DNA from: Streptomyces sp. Root431
GTDB lineage: Bacteria > Actinomycetota > Actinomycetes > Streptomycetales > Streptomycetaceae
NCBI RefSeq assembly: GCF_001426585.1
Contig: NZ_LMEI01000011.1
Location: 184,240 to 248,239, forward strand
Length of the DNA stretch: 64,000 bases
Direction: 5' to 3'
Of the stretch, positions 40,225 through 48,867 are shown piece by piece. A program made the translations under genes and the position numbers. The notes beneath the pieces are model-generated. The model ran no database searches. It was not told the DNA's origin and worked only from the letters and a program-made list of their open reading frames with translations. Every line of letters begins with the position of its first letter. Position 1 is the stretch's first letter.

Positions 40225-40941
40225 ATGCGCACCCTTCTCGCCCTCGGCGCCGCCCTGCTCTCCCTCGGCGGCGCGCCGGCGCCCGTACCCGCGCCCGGCC
40301 CCGCGCCCGTACTCGTACCGCTGCCCGCGCTGATGGCGGACACCGGCGGGGGCTCGCAGCTGATCACCGCCGAGGCGGCGGATCGGGGTGCCACCACGGG
40401 GAAGCTCACGTGGTGGGACCGGCGGGGCGGGCGGTGGGTGGAGGCGGGGTCCGCACCCGCGCGTTTCGGTGCGAAGGGGCTCGCGGAGGGCGCCCGGCGG
40501 CGGCAGGGCACGAACACGACGCCCACGGGGCTCTACCGGCTGCCGTACGCGTTCGGTGTGCGCGACCGGCCCGCCGGGACCCGCTTCCGCTACGCCCGGG
40601 TCACCGAGCGGTCCTGGTGGTGCCAGGACAACGACTCCCGCGCGTACAACCGCTGGGTCGAGGGGCTGCCCCGGGACTGCCGGGCGGCCGAGGCCGAGCA
40701 CCTCGTCTCGTACGGCACGCAGTACGCGCACGCGCTCGTCATCGGCTTCAACTACGACCGTCCGGTGCGCGGTCGCGGCGCCGGGATCTTTCTGCACGTC
40801 AACGGGCGCGGCGCGACGGCCGGTTGTGTCTCCGTGCCGGCCGGCGCGATGCGCGCGGTCCTCGCCTGGGCGGATCCCGCGCGCCGGCCGCACATCGCCG
40901 TCGGCACGCGGAGCGGTCCGACGGCGATCAGGAACTACTAG
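40225..40941 (+). CDS. L,D-transpeptidase-like exported protein
   Basis: This 238-residue protein has a signal peptide (MRTLLALGAALLSLGGAPA) followed by a Pro-rich stretch. The C-terminal half has a YkuD-like active-site region: HVNGRGATAGCVSVP, where Cys in GCVS is the presumed nucleophile and the preceding His completes the motif. Such enzymes crosslink peptidoglycan between diaminopimelate residues. The order AHALVIGFNYDRP-GIFLHVNG fits the fold. TAGCGT lies seven bases before the ATG, suggesting a leaderless transcript. Its stop codon overlaps that of argR in a shared CTAG. Confidence 0.83.
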   Translation: MRTLLALGAALLSLGGAPAPVPAPGPAPVLVPLPALMADTGGGSQLITAEAADRGATTGKLTWWDRRGGRWVEAGSAPARFGAKGLAEGARRRQGTNTTPTGLYRLPYAFGVRDRPAGTRFRYARVTERSWWCQDNDSRAYNRWVEGLPRDCRAAEAEHLVSYGTQYAHALVIGFNYDRPVRGRGAGIFLHVNGRGATAGCVSVPAGAMRAVLAWADPARRPHIAVGTRSGPTAIRNY

Positions 40942-41474
40942 CCGTTCTTCTGGGCCAGGCGCAGCAGGTGGTCGGCGAGCGCCTGGCCGCCCGTCGGGTC
41001 CCGGCTGATCAGCAGGAGGGTGTCGTCGCCCGCGATCGTGCCGAGGATCGCGTGGAGTTCGGCCTGGTCGATGGCCGACGCGAGGAACTGGGCCGCGCCC
41101 GGCGGGGTCCGCAGCACCACCAGGTTGGCGGAGGCCTCGGCGGCGATCAGCAGTTCGCCGGAGAGGCGCCGCATGCGCTCCTCCTTGGCGGACTCGCCGA
41201 GCGGGGCCTGCGGGGTGCGGAAGCCGCCCTCGCTGGGCACCGCGTAGATCAGCTCTCCACCGGTGTTGCGGATCTTCACCGCGCCGAGCTCGTCGAGGTC
41301 GCGGGAGAGCGTCGCCTGGGTGACGCTCAGCCCGTCGTCCGCGAGGAGCTTGGCGAGCTGGCTCTGCGAGCGCACCGGCTGGCGGTTGAGGATGTCGACG
41401 ATCCTGCGGTGGCGTGCGGTGCGGGTCTGCGGAACGGACGGCCCGCCGTGCTCGTTCTCCTGCGCGTCGGTCAT
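40938..41474 (-). CDS. argR: Arginine repressor ArgR
   Basis: This 178-residue regulator is a hexamer that binds ARG boxes with arginine as corepressor. The N-terminal winged helix (about 20-85) has RHRRIVDILNRQPVRSQSQLAKLLADDGLSVTQATLSRDLDELGAVK. The C-terminal oligomer and arginine domain (about 110-178) has VVLRTPPGAAQFLASAIDQAELHAILGTIAGDDTLLLI. The ATG at 41474 is seven bases after the argD stop, so it is translated from the arg operon transcript. It is the last gene of argCJBDR. The 3' end overlaps the convergent transpeptidase-like gene by four bases. Confidence 0.96.
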   Translation of the reverse strand: MTDAQENEHGGPSVPQTRTARHRRIVDILNRQPVRSQSQLAKLLADDGLSVTQATLSRDLDELGAVKIRNTGGELIYAVPSEGGFRTPQAPLGESAKEERMRRLSGELLIAAEASANLVVLRTPPGAAQFLASAIDQAELHAILGTIAGDDTLLLISRDPTGGQALADHLLRLAQKNG

Positions 41475-41481
41475 CGTCGTC

Positions 41482-42687
41482 TCATTCTCCGGTTCGTCCT
41501 TGCCCGTTCGCCACGTCGAGGACTCCGGGGAGGGCCCGGAGGAAGGCGTCCGCCTCGGCGTCGGTGAGGACCAGCGGAGGCATGATCCGTACGACATCGG
41601 GGGCGGGCGCGTTCACCAGGAGGCCGGCGTCCTGAGCCGCCTGCTGCACCTGGGGTGCGAAGGGCTCGGTGAGCACGATACCCAGCAGGAGGCCCGCACC
41701 ACGGACGTGGGAGACCAGCGGGTGGCCGAGACCCTCGATTCCCTGGCGCAGCCGCTCCCCGACGGACTTGACGTGATCGAGGGCCGCGTCGGCCCCGAGG
41801 GTGTCCAGAACGGCGAGTCCGGCGGCGCAGGCGATGGGGTTGCCGCCGAAGGTGGTGCCGTGGTGACCGGGGCCGAAGAGCTCCGCGGCCGGCCCGAAGG
41901 CGACGGTCGCGCCGAGCGGCAGACCGCCGCCGAGGCCCTTGGCGAGGGTCACGACGTCCGGCTCGACGCCGTCGTGGGCCTGGAACTCGAACCAGTGGCC
42001 GCAGCGGCCGATGCCGGTCTGGACCTCGTCGAGGACGAGGAGGGTGCCGGTGGCGCGGGTGATCTCCCGGGCGGCCTTGAGGTAGCCGGGGGGCGGAACG
42101 ACGACGCCGTTCTCGCCCTGGATGGGCTCGATGATGACGAAGGCCGTCTCCTCGGTGACCGCGGCGCGCAGCGCCTCGACGTCGCCGTACGGGACGTGGG
42201 TGACGTCGCCGGGCAGCGGGAGGAACGGGGTCTGCTTGCCGGGCTGGCCGGTGAGCGCGAGGGAGCCCATGGTGCGGCCGTGAAAGCCGCCGTCGGTGGC
42301 GACCATGTGGGATCGGCCGGTGAGCCGCCCGATCTTGAAGGCGGCCTCGTTGGCCTCGGCGCCCGAGTTGCAGAAGAAGACCCGGCCGGGGCGGCCGAAG
42401 AGTCCGAGGAGCCGCTCGGCGAGGGCGACGGGCGGCTCGGCGACGAAGAGGTTGGAGACGTGGCCGAGGCTCTGGACCTGCCGGGTCACGGCCTCGACGA
42501 TCGCGGGGTGCCCGTGGCCGAGGGCGTTGACGGCGATGCCGCCGACGAAGTCGAGGTACTCCTTGCCGTCGGCGTCCCAGACCTTGGCGCCCTCACCGCG
42601 GACGAGGGGCAGCCGGGGGGTGCCGTAGTTGTCCATGAGCGAGCCCTGCCACCGCTGGGTCAGCCGCTCGTTTCCGGTGCCGCTCAT
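41482..42687 (-). CDS. argD: Acetylornithine aminotransferase
   Basis: This 401-residue PLP aminotransferase makes N-acetylornithine from N-acetylglutamate semialdehyde. It shows VFFCNSGAEANEAAFKIGR, GGFHGRTMGSLALTG, LLVLDEVQTGIGRCG and the PLP lysine region DVVTLAKGLGGGLPLGA. Length and motifs are normal for ArgD. Its ATG at 42687 overlaps the argB stop by one base (TGATG), showing translational coupling. Confidence 0.97.
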   Translation of the reverse strand: MSGTGNERLTQRWQGSLMDNYGTPRLPLVRGEGAKVWDADGKEYLDFVGGIAVNALGHGHPAIVEAVTRQVQSLGHVSNLFVAEPPVALAERLLGLFGRPGRVFFCNSGAEANEAAFKIGRLTGRSHMVATDGGFHGRTMGSLALTGQPGKQTPFLPLPGDVTHVPYGDVEALRAAVTEETAFVIIEPIQGENGVVVPPPGYLKAAREITRATGTLLVLDEVQTGIGRCGHWFEFQAHDGVEPDVVTLAKGLGGGLPLGATVAFGPAAELFGPGHHGTTFGGNPIACAAGLAVLDTLGADAALDHVKSVGERLRQGIEGLGHPLVSHVRGAGLLLGIVLTEPFAPQVQQAAQDAGLLVNAPAPDVVRIMPPLVLTDAEADAFLRALPGVLDVANGQGRTGE

Positions 42688-43607
42688 CAGTCCCCCTGTC
42701 CGTCCGGCACGACCATCGTGCCGATGCCCTCGTCGGTGAAGATCTCCAGCAGGATGGAGTGCTGGACCCGGCCGTCGATCACGCGGGCCGTGGTGACCCC
42801 GTTCCGTACGGCGTGCAGGCAGCCCTCCATCTTGGGGACCATGCCGCTGGAGAGCTCGGGCAGCAGCTTCTCCAGCTGGCTCGCGGTGAGCCGGCTGATG
42901 ACCTCGTCGCTGTTCGGCCAGTCCTCGTAGAGGCCCTCGACGTCCGTGAGGACCATCAGCGTCTCGGCACCCAGCGCCGCAGCGAGTGCCGCAGCCGCCG
43001 TATCAGCATTGACGTTGTAGACATGTCCGTCGTCCTGGGAGCGGGCGATGGAGGAGATGACCGGGATCCGGCCGTCCTCCAGGAGCGCCTCGATGGCGCC
43101 GGTGTCGATGGCGGTGATCTCGCCGACCCGGCCGATGTCGACCTGTTCGCCCTCGATGACCGGCTGGTGCTTGGTGGCGGTGATGGTGTGCGCGTCCTCG
43201 CCGGTCATGCCGATGGCGAAGGGGCCGTGCTGGTTGAGCAGGCCGACGAGCTCGCGCTGGACCTGGCCGGCGAGGACCATCCGTACGACGTCCATGGCGT
43301 CCTCGGTGGTGACGCGCAGGCCGGCCTTGAACTCGCTGACGATGCCGTGCCGGTCGAGGGCGGCGCTGATCTGGGGGCCGCCGCCGTGCACGACGACCGG
43401 CTTGAGTCCGGCGTGGCGCAGGAAGACGACGTCCTGGGCGAACGCGGCCTTGAGGTCCTCGTCGATCATGGCGTTGCCGCCGAACTTGATGACGACGGTC
43501 TTGCCGTGGTGGCGGGTGAGCCAGGGCAGGGCCTCGATGAGGATCTGGGCCTTCGGCAGGGCGGTGTGCTTCCGCGCGGGGGTGTTGGGGTTCTCGGGCT
43601 TGGTCAT
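42687..43607 (-). CDS. argB: Acetylglutamate kinase
   Basis: This 306-residue kinase phosphorylates N-acetylglutamate, the committed step of the pathway. It has the amino-acid-kinase motifs VVIKFGGNAM, VVVHGGGPQI, FAIGMTGEDAH and LTDVEGLYEDWPN, and the SGMVPKMEGCLHAV substrate segment. The N-terminal helix region (ILIEALPWLTRHHGKTV) is present, as in arginine-inhibited enzymes. The ATG at 43607 overlaps the argJ stop by four bases. Confidence 0.97.
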   Translation of the reverse strand: MTKPENPNTPARKHTALPKAQILIEALPWLTRHHGKTVVIKFGGNAMIDEDLKAAFAQDVVFLRHAGLKPVVVHGGGPQISAALDRHGIVSEFKAGLRVTTEDAMDVVRMVLAGQVQRELVGLLNQHGPFAIGMTGEDAHTITATKHQPVIEGEQVDIGRVGEITAIDTGAIEALLEDGRIPVISSIARSQDDGHVYNVNADTAAAALAAALGAETLMVLTDVEGLYEDWPNSDEVISRLTASQLEKLLPELSSGMVPKMEGCLHAVRNGVTTARVIDGRVQHSILLEIFTDEGIGTMVVPDGQGD

Positions 43608-44770
43608 GACGAGTACGCGCTGTTCTCGTGGACGTAGTCGGCGGTGAGGTCGTTCGCCCAGATCACGGCGGACTCGGAGCCGGCGGCGAGGTCGGCGGTG
43701 ATGGCGACCTCGCGGTAGCGCATGTCGACGAGCTCGCGGTCCTCGCCGACGGAGCCGTTCTTGCAGACCCACACGCCGTTGATCGCGACGTTCAGCCGGT
43801 CCGGGTCGAAGGCCGCCTGCGTCGTGCCGATGGCGGAGAGCACCCGGCCCCAGTTGGGGTCCTCGCCGTGGATGGCGCACTTGAGGAGGTTGTTGCGGGC
43901 GATCGACCGGCCGACCTCGACGGCGTCGTCCTCCGTCGCGGCGTTGATCACCTCGATCCGGATGTCCTTGCTGGCGCCCTCGGCGTCGCCGATGAGCTGG
44001 CGGGCGAGGTCGTCGCAGACGGCCCGTACGGCCTCGGTGAACTCGTCCTGCGCGGGGGTGACGCCGGAGGCGCCGGAGGCGAGGAGGAGCACGGTGTCGT
44101 TCGTGGACATGCAGCCGTCGGAGTCGACCCGGTCGAAGGTGACGCGGGTGGCGCCCCGGAGGGCGTCGTCCAGGCCCTTGGCGTCGACGTCGGCGTCGGT
44201 GGTGAGGACGACGAGCATGGTGGCGAGACCGGGGGCGAGCATGCCGGCGCCCTTGGCCATGCCGCCGACCGTCCAGGCGCCCTTGGTCACCACGGAGGTC
44301 TTGTGGACGGTGTCGGTGGTCTTGATGGCGATGGCGGCCTTCTCGCCGCCGTGCTCGGAGAGTTCGCCCGCGGCCTTCTCGACGCCGGGGAGGAGCTTGT
44401 CCATGGGGAGCAGGATGCCGATGAGGCCGGTGGAGGCCACGGCGACGTCGCCGGCGCCGACCTCGGGGCCCTTGGCGCTCAGGACCTCGGCGACCTTCTC
44501 GGCGGTGGCGTGGGTGTCCTGGAAGCCCTGGGGGCCGGTGCAGGCGTTGGCGCCGCCGGAGTTGAGGACGACGGCGGTCAGCTCGCCGTCGGCGAGGACA
44601 CGCTGGGACCAGAGGACCGGCGCGGCCTTGACGCGGTTGGAGGTGAAGACTCCCGCGGCGGCGCGGCGGGGCCCGGTGTTGACCACGAGGGCCAGGTCCG
44701 GGTTGCCGTTCTGCTTGATTCCGGCGGCGATGCCCGCTGCCGTGAATCCCTTCGCTGCGGTCACGCTCAC
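43604..44770 (-). CDS. argJ: Ornithine acetyltransferase / amino-acid acetyltransferase (ArgJ)
   Basis: This 388-residue Ntn-type enzyme self-cleaves at a conserved Thr within KGAGMLAPGLATMLVVLTTDADV, giving alpha and beta subunits. It transfers the acetyl group of acetylornithine to glutamate in the cyclic pathway. The GTG start at 44770 overlaps the argC stop by four bases (GTGA). Motifs NSGGANACTG and STGLIGILLPMDKL are typical. Whether it is mono- or bifunctional cannot be decided from sequence. Confidence 0.97.
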   Translation of the reverse strand: MSVTAAKGFTAAGIAAGIKQNGNPDLALVVNTGPRRAAAGVFTSNRVKAAPVLWSQRVLADGELTAVVLNSGGANACTGPQGFQDTHATAEKVAEVLSAKGPEVGAGDVAVASTGLIGILLPMDKLLPGVEKAAGELSEHGGEKAAIAIKTTDTVHKTSVVTKGAWTVGGMAKGAGMLAPGLATMLVVLTTDADVDAKGLDDALRGATRVTFDRVDSDGCMSTNDTVLLLASGASGVTPAQDEFTEAVRAVCDDLARQLIGDAEGASKDIRIEVINAATEDDAVEVGRSIARNNLLKCAIHGEDPNWGRVLSAIGTTQAAFDPDRLNVAINGVWVCKNGSVGEDRELVDMRYREVAITADLAAGSESAVIWANDLTADYVHENSAYSS

Positions 44771-45795
44771 GGCGCAACTCCAATCGTGGAAAGTCCGGTG
44801 TCCTCGGGGAGGCCCAGGGCGATGTTCATGCTCTGCACCGCACCGCCCGCGGTGCCCTTGGTGAGGTTGTCGATGGCGCTGATGGCGATGATCCGGTTCG
44901 CGGCCGCGTCATACGTGACCTGCACCTGAACGGCGTTGGAACCGTAGACGGACGCCGTCGCCGGCCACTGCCCCTCGGGGAGCAGGTGGACGAAGGGCTC
45001 GTCGGCGAAGGCCTTCTCGTACGCGTCCCGTACGGACTCGGCGGTGACGCCCGGCTTCGCGGTGGCCGTGCAGGTGGCGAGGATGCCGCGGGGCATCGGG
45101 GCCAGGGTGGGCGTGAAGGAGACGGTGACCCGCTCCCCCGCGGGACCGCTGAGGTTCTGGATCATCTCGGGGGTGTGGCGGTGGCCGCCGCCGACGCCGT
45201 ACGGCGACATGCTGCCCATGACCTCGCTGCCGAGGAGGTGCGGCTTGGCGGCCTTGCCCGCGCCGGAGGTGCCGGAAGCGGCGACGATCACGGCCTCGGG
45301 CTCGGCGAGACCGTTCGCGTACGCCGGGAAGAGCGCGAGCGAGACGGCGGTGGGGTAGCAGCCGGGCACCGCGATGCGCTTGGACCCTTCGAGGGCGGCG
45401 CGGGCACCGGGCAGCTCGGGCAGCCCGTAGGGCCAGGTCCCGGCGTGCGGGGAGCCGTAGTACGTCTCCCAGTCGGCGGGGTCCTGGAGCCGGAAGTCGG
45501 CGCCCATGTCGACGACGAGGACGTCGGGCCCGAGCTGCTCGGCGACGGCGGCCGACTGCCCGTGCGGCAGGGCCAGGAAGACCACGTCGTGCCCGGCGAG
45601 CTCCTCGGCCGTGGTCGGCGCGAGAACACGGTCGGCGAGCGGCAGCAGGTGCGGCTGGAGGGCGCCGAGCTTCTGGCCCGCGTTGGAGTGGCCCGTCAGG
45701 GTGCCGATCTCGACGTGGGGGTGGGCGAGAAGGAGGCGCAGGAGTTCTCCGCCCGCGTATCCGCTCGCACCCGCGACCGCTGCTCGTACCTTCAT
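44767..45795 (-). CDS. argC: N-acetyl-gamma-glutamyl-phosphate reductase
   Basis: This 342-residue dehydrogenase reduces acetylglutamyl phosphate to the semialdehyde with NADPH. It has the GASGYAGGELLRLL nucleotide-binding loop, the catalytic Cys segment VPGCYPTAV and YGVGGGHRHTPEM with the catalytic His. The ATG at 45795 follows GAGGAGGG at ideal spacing. It is the first gene of the argCJBDR operon. Upstream lie two AT-rich ARG boxes. Confidence 0.97.
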   Translation of the reverse strand: MKVRAAVAGASGYAGGELLRLLLAHPHVEIGTLTGHSNAGQKLGALQPHLLPLADRVLAPTTAEELAGHDVVFLALPHGQSAAVAEQLGPDVLVVDMGADFRLQDPADWETYYGSPHAGTWPYGLPELPGARAALEGSKRIAVPGCYPTAVSLALFPAYANGLAEPEAVIVAASGTSGAGKAAKPHLLGSEVMGSMSPYGVGGGHRHTPEMIQNLSGPAGERVTVSFTPTLAPMPRGILATCTATAKPGVTAESVRDAYEKAFADEPFVHLLPEGQWPATASVYGSNAVQVQVTYDAAANRIIAISAIDNLTKGTAGGAVQSMNIALGLPEDTGLSTIGVAP

Positions 45796-45813
45796 CGAAA
45801 CCCTCCTCATAGA

Positions 45814-45850
45814 TGGCATGACTATACGTGCGGCCGCAGTTTTATGCAAC
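45814..45850 (-). promoter_or_regulatory. ARG boxes upstream of argC
   Basis: TGGCATGACTATACGTGC (45814-45831) and GTTTTATGCAAC (45839-45850) match ArgR half-sites, the same type as the box before argH. ArgR would repress the operon that encodes it. Confidence 0.7.
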
Positions 45851-46004
45851 GACGACGATCGGCCGGACATGGCGGCCGGGCTCGCGGGCGCCGAGAGCGG
45901 CTCCGCCCGGCCGACTGTGACGCAGAGTGGCCGCCGGGTTCGTGTCACATCGGGCGGTGTCCTCGCGTCAAGGCGGTGACGACACCGACGAGGAGTGAGG
46001 CCCC

Positions 46005-46862
46005 ATGCACGACGACACATTGCCCACCGCCCTGACCAGGTGCTTCGACGCCGATCGGGAGGAGTTGCGGGGTGTGGCCCTCCGGATGACGGGGTCGGCG
46101 GCCGAGGCCGAGGAGGCGCTTGCCGTGGTGCGGGCGGAGCTCGGGCGGGAGGGGGCGGTGGCCGTGCGGGGCTGGTTGGCCGGTCGTGTGGGGCAGGCGT
46201 GTGTGCGCGGGCTCCAGGAGCGGGCTGCCGCCGGCCGGACCGGGTCCGGGGGTGGCGTGCCGGCGGCCGGCGTTCGGGGCGGCGGACCGGCGGCCGGTGT
46301 ACGGGGTGGGGTGGACGCCGTGTGGCTCGCGTTGCTCGTGGTTCTGGAGTCGCTCGGGGCCGAGGAGCGGCGCGCGTACGTCCTGCACGATCTGTTCGGG
46401 CTGCCGCCGTCCGAGACGGCACGGGTCACCGGCGGCTCCCCCGCGGACGCGGCGCGGCTCGCCCGGCGGGTTCGGGAGCGGATCCGGGGCGGCGGGGCGG
46501 CGCGGGCCGACGGTGATCCGGGGCGGCAGCGGGCGGTGGTGGAGCGGTTCCTGGCGGCGGCGCGTGCGCGTGACGCCCGCGCGCTGGCCGCCGTGCTCGC
46601 CCCGGACGCCGTGGCGTACTCCGCGCGCGGGCCGGTCCACGGTGCCCCGGCCGTCGCGGAGGCGGCCGCCTTCTTCGCCCGTCTCGCCGACGTGGCGAGG
46701 CCCGCGCTGGTCGACGGGTCCGTCGGGCTCGTCGCCTTCGTGGCCGGCGTCCCGGTCTCCGCGGTGGCGTTCGCGCTCCGGCACGACCGGATCGCCGTCC
46801 TCGACATCACCACGGGGGAGGACCGCGTGCGCGCTCTGGACCTGGCCTTTCCGGACGGGTGA
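46005..46862 (+). CDS. ECF-type sigma factor with C-terminal SnoaL-like domain (ECF41-like, degenerate)
   Basis: This 285-residue protein has a sigma region 2 (about 10-70), a short linker, a region 4 (AYVLHDLFGLPPSETARVTGGSPADAARLARRV, about 125-160) and a SnoaL-like domain (about 170-280) of the sort that modulates ECF41 sigma factors. The linker carries a PAAGVRGG tandem repeat in place of the conserved linker motif of ECF41 proteins, and region 2 is reduced. So it may be weak or non-canonical. The ATG at 46005 follows GAGGAGTGAGGCCCC. It is divergent from argC and shares its regulatory region, but no functional link to arginine is implied. Confidence 0.83.
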   Translation: MHDDTLPTALTRCFDADREELRGVALRMTGSAAEAEEALAVVRAELGREGAVAVRGWLAGRVGQACVRGLQERAAAGRTGSGGGVPAAGVRGGGPAAGVRGGVDAVWLALLVVLESLGAEERRAYVLHDLFGLPPSETARVTGGSPADAARLARRVRERIRGGGAARADGDPGRQRAVVERFLAAARARDARALAAVLAPDAVAYSARGPVHGAPAVAEAAAFFARLADVARPALVDGSVGLVAFVAGVPVSAVAFALRHDRIAVLDITTGEDRVRALDLAFPDG

Positions 46863-46932
46863 GAGGCGGCGAGAGCTGCTCCGAGGGGGAAATCGCGGTG
46901 CGTCCGGGGGCCCGTCCCCGTACGCTCGCCGT

Positions 46933-46956
46933 ATGTCTACGCCCCGAATCTCCTAG
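46933..46956 (+). CDS. Leaderless 7-codon uORF ahead of ABC-F gene
   Basis: ATG TCT ACG CCC CGA ATC TCC TAG encodes MSTPRIS. TACGCT ends six bases before the ATG, which fits a -10 element and a leaderless transcript. The stop codon lies at the base of a 42-base imperfect hairpin (46955-46996). The arrangement, a short uORF then a hairpin then an ABC-F gene with its own GGAG site, is what ribosome-mediated attenuation needs. Expression and regulation are not proved. Confidence 0.5.
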   Translation: MSTPRIS

Positions 46957-46996
46957 CTGCGGACCCACGCCCACGCCACCCGTGTGTCCCTCAGCT
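46955..46996 (+). promoter_or_regulatory. Hairpin overlapping the uORF stop codon (candidate attenuator)
   Basis: AGCTG (46955-46959), GGAC (46961-46964) and CACG (46966-46969) pair with CGTG, GTCC and CAGCT further on. There are two small interruptions and an 11-base loop. The ribosome site GGAG of the ABC-F gene follows within six bases. Confidence 0.5.
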
Positions 46997-47014
46997 GTTT
47001 CGGAGCGTTATCCC

Positions 47015-48613
47015 ATGATCACCGTTCGTGGTGCCGACGTGCGCGTCGGCGCCCGGCTCCTGCTGTCCGACGTCTCCTTCCACGTCGCCCCCGGCGACCG
47101 GATCGGTCTCGTCGGCCGCAACGGCGCCGGCAAGACCACCCTGCTCGACACCCTGGCCGGGCTGCACGCCCCGGCCGCCGGCACCGTCACCCGTACCGGC
47201 TCCGTCGGCCATCTCGCGCAGGACTCGCGGGCCGCCGATCCGGACGCGTCCGTCACCGACCGGATCCTCTCCGCGCGCGGCCTCGACCGGGCCGTCCGGC
47301 GGCTCGCCGAGGCGGCCCGCCGGCTCGGCGAGGCGCCCGACGCGCGGGCGTTCGCCGCCTACGACCGGGCCGAGGCCGCGTTCGAGGCGGGCGGCGGGTA
47401 CGCGGCGGAGGCGGAGGCGGCCCGGGTCGCCGCCGGGCTCGGCCTGCCCGCCGAGGTGATGGACCGGCCCGTCGGCCGGCTGTCCGGCGGGCAGAAGCGC
47501 CGGGTCGAGCTGGCCCGGATCCTCTTCGCCGGGCACGGCCCGGAGGACACCCTGCTCCTCGACGAGCCGACCAACCACCTGGACGCCGACTCGATCGGCT
47601 GGCTGCGCGGCTTCCTGACCGCCCACCGGGGCGGCCTGGTGCTGATCAGCCACGACGTCCGGCTCCTCGCCGACGCGATCAACCGGGTCTTCCACCTCGA
47701 TCCGCAGCGCGCCGCGCTCGACGTCCACAACACCGGCTGGGACGCCTACCTCGCGCAGCGGGACGCCGACGAGCGGCGCCGGGTGCGCGAGCGCGCCAAC
47801 GCCGAGCGGAAGGCGGCCACCCTGCACGCCCAGGCGGCGCGCATGAAGTCCCGGGTGGCGACGGCGACGACAGCCCGCAGCATGGCGCGCCGGGCGGACC
47901 GGATGCTCGCCGGGCTCGACCCCGCGCGCCAGGCCGAGCGGGTCGCCCGCATCAGGCTGCCCGAGCCCGCGCCCTGCGGCCGTACGCCCCTGGGCACGGT
48001 CTCGCTGACCAAGGCGTACGGGGAGCGCCCCGTCCTCGACGGGGTGGACCTGGCGGTCGACCGGGGCAGCCGGCTGGTCGTCCTCGGGCTGAACGGCGCC
48101 GGGAAGACGACGCTGCTGCGGCTCCTGGCCGGGGCGGAGACGCCCGACTCCGGGCGGGTCGTCCGCGGCCACGGGCTGCGGCTCGGATACTTCGCCCAGG
48201 AGCACGACACCCTGGACCGGGGCCGTACGGTCCGGGAGAACCTCGCGGCGGCCGCGCCGCACCTGACGGACGGCGAGGTACGGGCGGTCCTCGGCGCCTT
48301 CCTGTTCCGGGGCGACGACGCCGACAAGCCGGCCGGGGTGCTCTCCGGCGGCGAGAAGACCCGGCTGGCGCTGGCCGCCCTGGTCCACTCCGGCGCCAAC
48401 GTGCTGCTCCTCGACGAGCCCACGAACAACCTGGACCCCGCCTCCCGCGACGAGGTCCTGGCGGCCGTGGGCACCTACCCGGGCGCGATCGTGATGGTCA
48501 CGCACGACGAGGGCGCCATCGACGCGCTGCGCCCGGAGCGGGTCCTGCTGCTCCCGGACGCGGACGAGGACCTGTGGAGCGAGGAGTACCGGGAGCTCGT
48601 CGCACTGGCGTGA
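47015..48613 (+). CDS. ABC-F family ATPase
   Basis: This 532-residue soluble protein has two ATP-binding cassettes and no membrane helices. Cassette 1 (about 1-215) has GRNGAGKTT, LSGGQKRRVELARIL and LLLDEPTNHLD. The interdomain linker (about 235-310) is Arg/Ala-rich. Cassette 2 (about 320-525) has GLNGAGKTTLLRLL, LSGGEKTRLALAAL and LLLDEPTNNLD. ABC-F proteins bind the ribosomal E site and can rescue translation from antibiotics. The subtype is not clear, so resistance is possible but unproved. ATG at 47015 (MITVRGADV) has GGAG nine bases before it. It is preceded by a uORF and hairpin suggestive of induction. Confidence 0.92.
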   Translation: MITVRGADVRVGARLLLSDVSFHVAPGDRIGLVGRNGAGKTTLLDTLAGLHAPAAGTVTRTGSVGHLAQDSRAADPDASVTDRILSARGLDRAVRRLAEAARRLGEAPDARAFAAYDRAEAAFEAGGGYAAEAEAARVAAGLGLPAEVMDRPVGRLSGGQKRRVELARILFAGHGPEDTLLLDEPTNHLDADSIGWLRGFLTAHRGGLVLISHDVRLLADAINRVFHLDPQRAALDVHNTGWDAYLAQRDADERRRVRERANAERKAATLHAQAARMKSRVATATTARSMARRADRMLAGLDPARQAERVARIRLPEPAPCGRTPLGTVSLTKAYGERPVLDGVDLAVDRGSRLVVLGLNGAGKTTLLRLLAGAETPDSGRVVRGHGLRLGYFAQEHDTLDRGRTVRENLAAAAPHLTDGEVRAVLGAFLFRGDDADKPAGVLSGGEKTRLALAALVHSGANVLLLDEPTNNLDPASRDEVLAAVGTYPGAIVMVTHDEGAIDALRPERVLLLPDADEDLWSEEYRELVALA

Positions 48614-48743
48614 GACGGGGAGGGCGGGGACGGGCCTCCGCTCCCCGGGGAGGGCGGGGACGGCCTCCGCTCCCCTGGGAGAGGGACGGCCTCCGCGAGG
48701 AGGTTGGTCCGCGGGGCCGACGGGAGCGGGTAACGTCTTTGTC

Positions 48744-48794
48744 ATGTTCTCCAAACGCCGATTCGCGAGTGAGAGCGTGCTGGGCCCCCGCTGA
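48744..48794 (+). CDS. Short open frame MFSKRRFASESVLGPR, uncertain
   Basis: A 16-codon frame starts seven bases after TAACGT, a plausible -10, so a leaderless transcript is possible. The peptide is basic at its N-terminus. It lies about 70 bases before a DUF6243 gene and could be a leader peptide or chance. No hairpin is obvious after it. Confidence 0.3.
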   Translation: MFSKRRFASESVLGPR

Positions 48795-48867
48795 CGTTCC
48801 TCGACGTCGCCGCCCATCCCCCACCGCCGAATCCGTTGATCACCTCACATCACCACCGGGAGAACCC

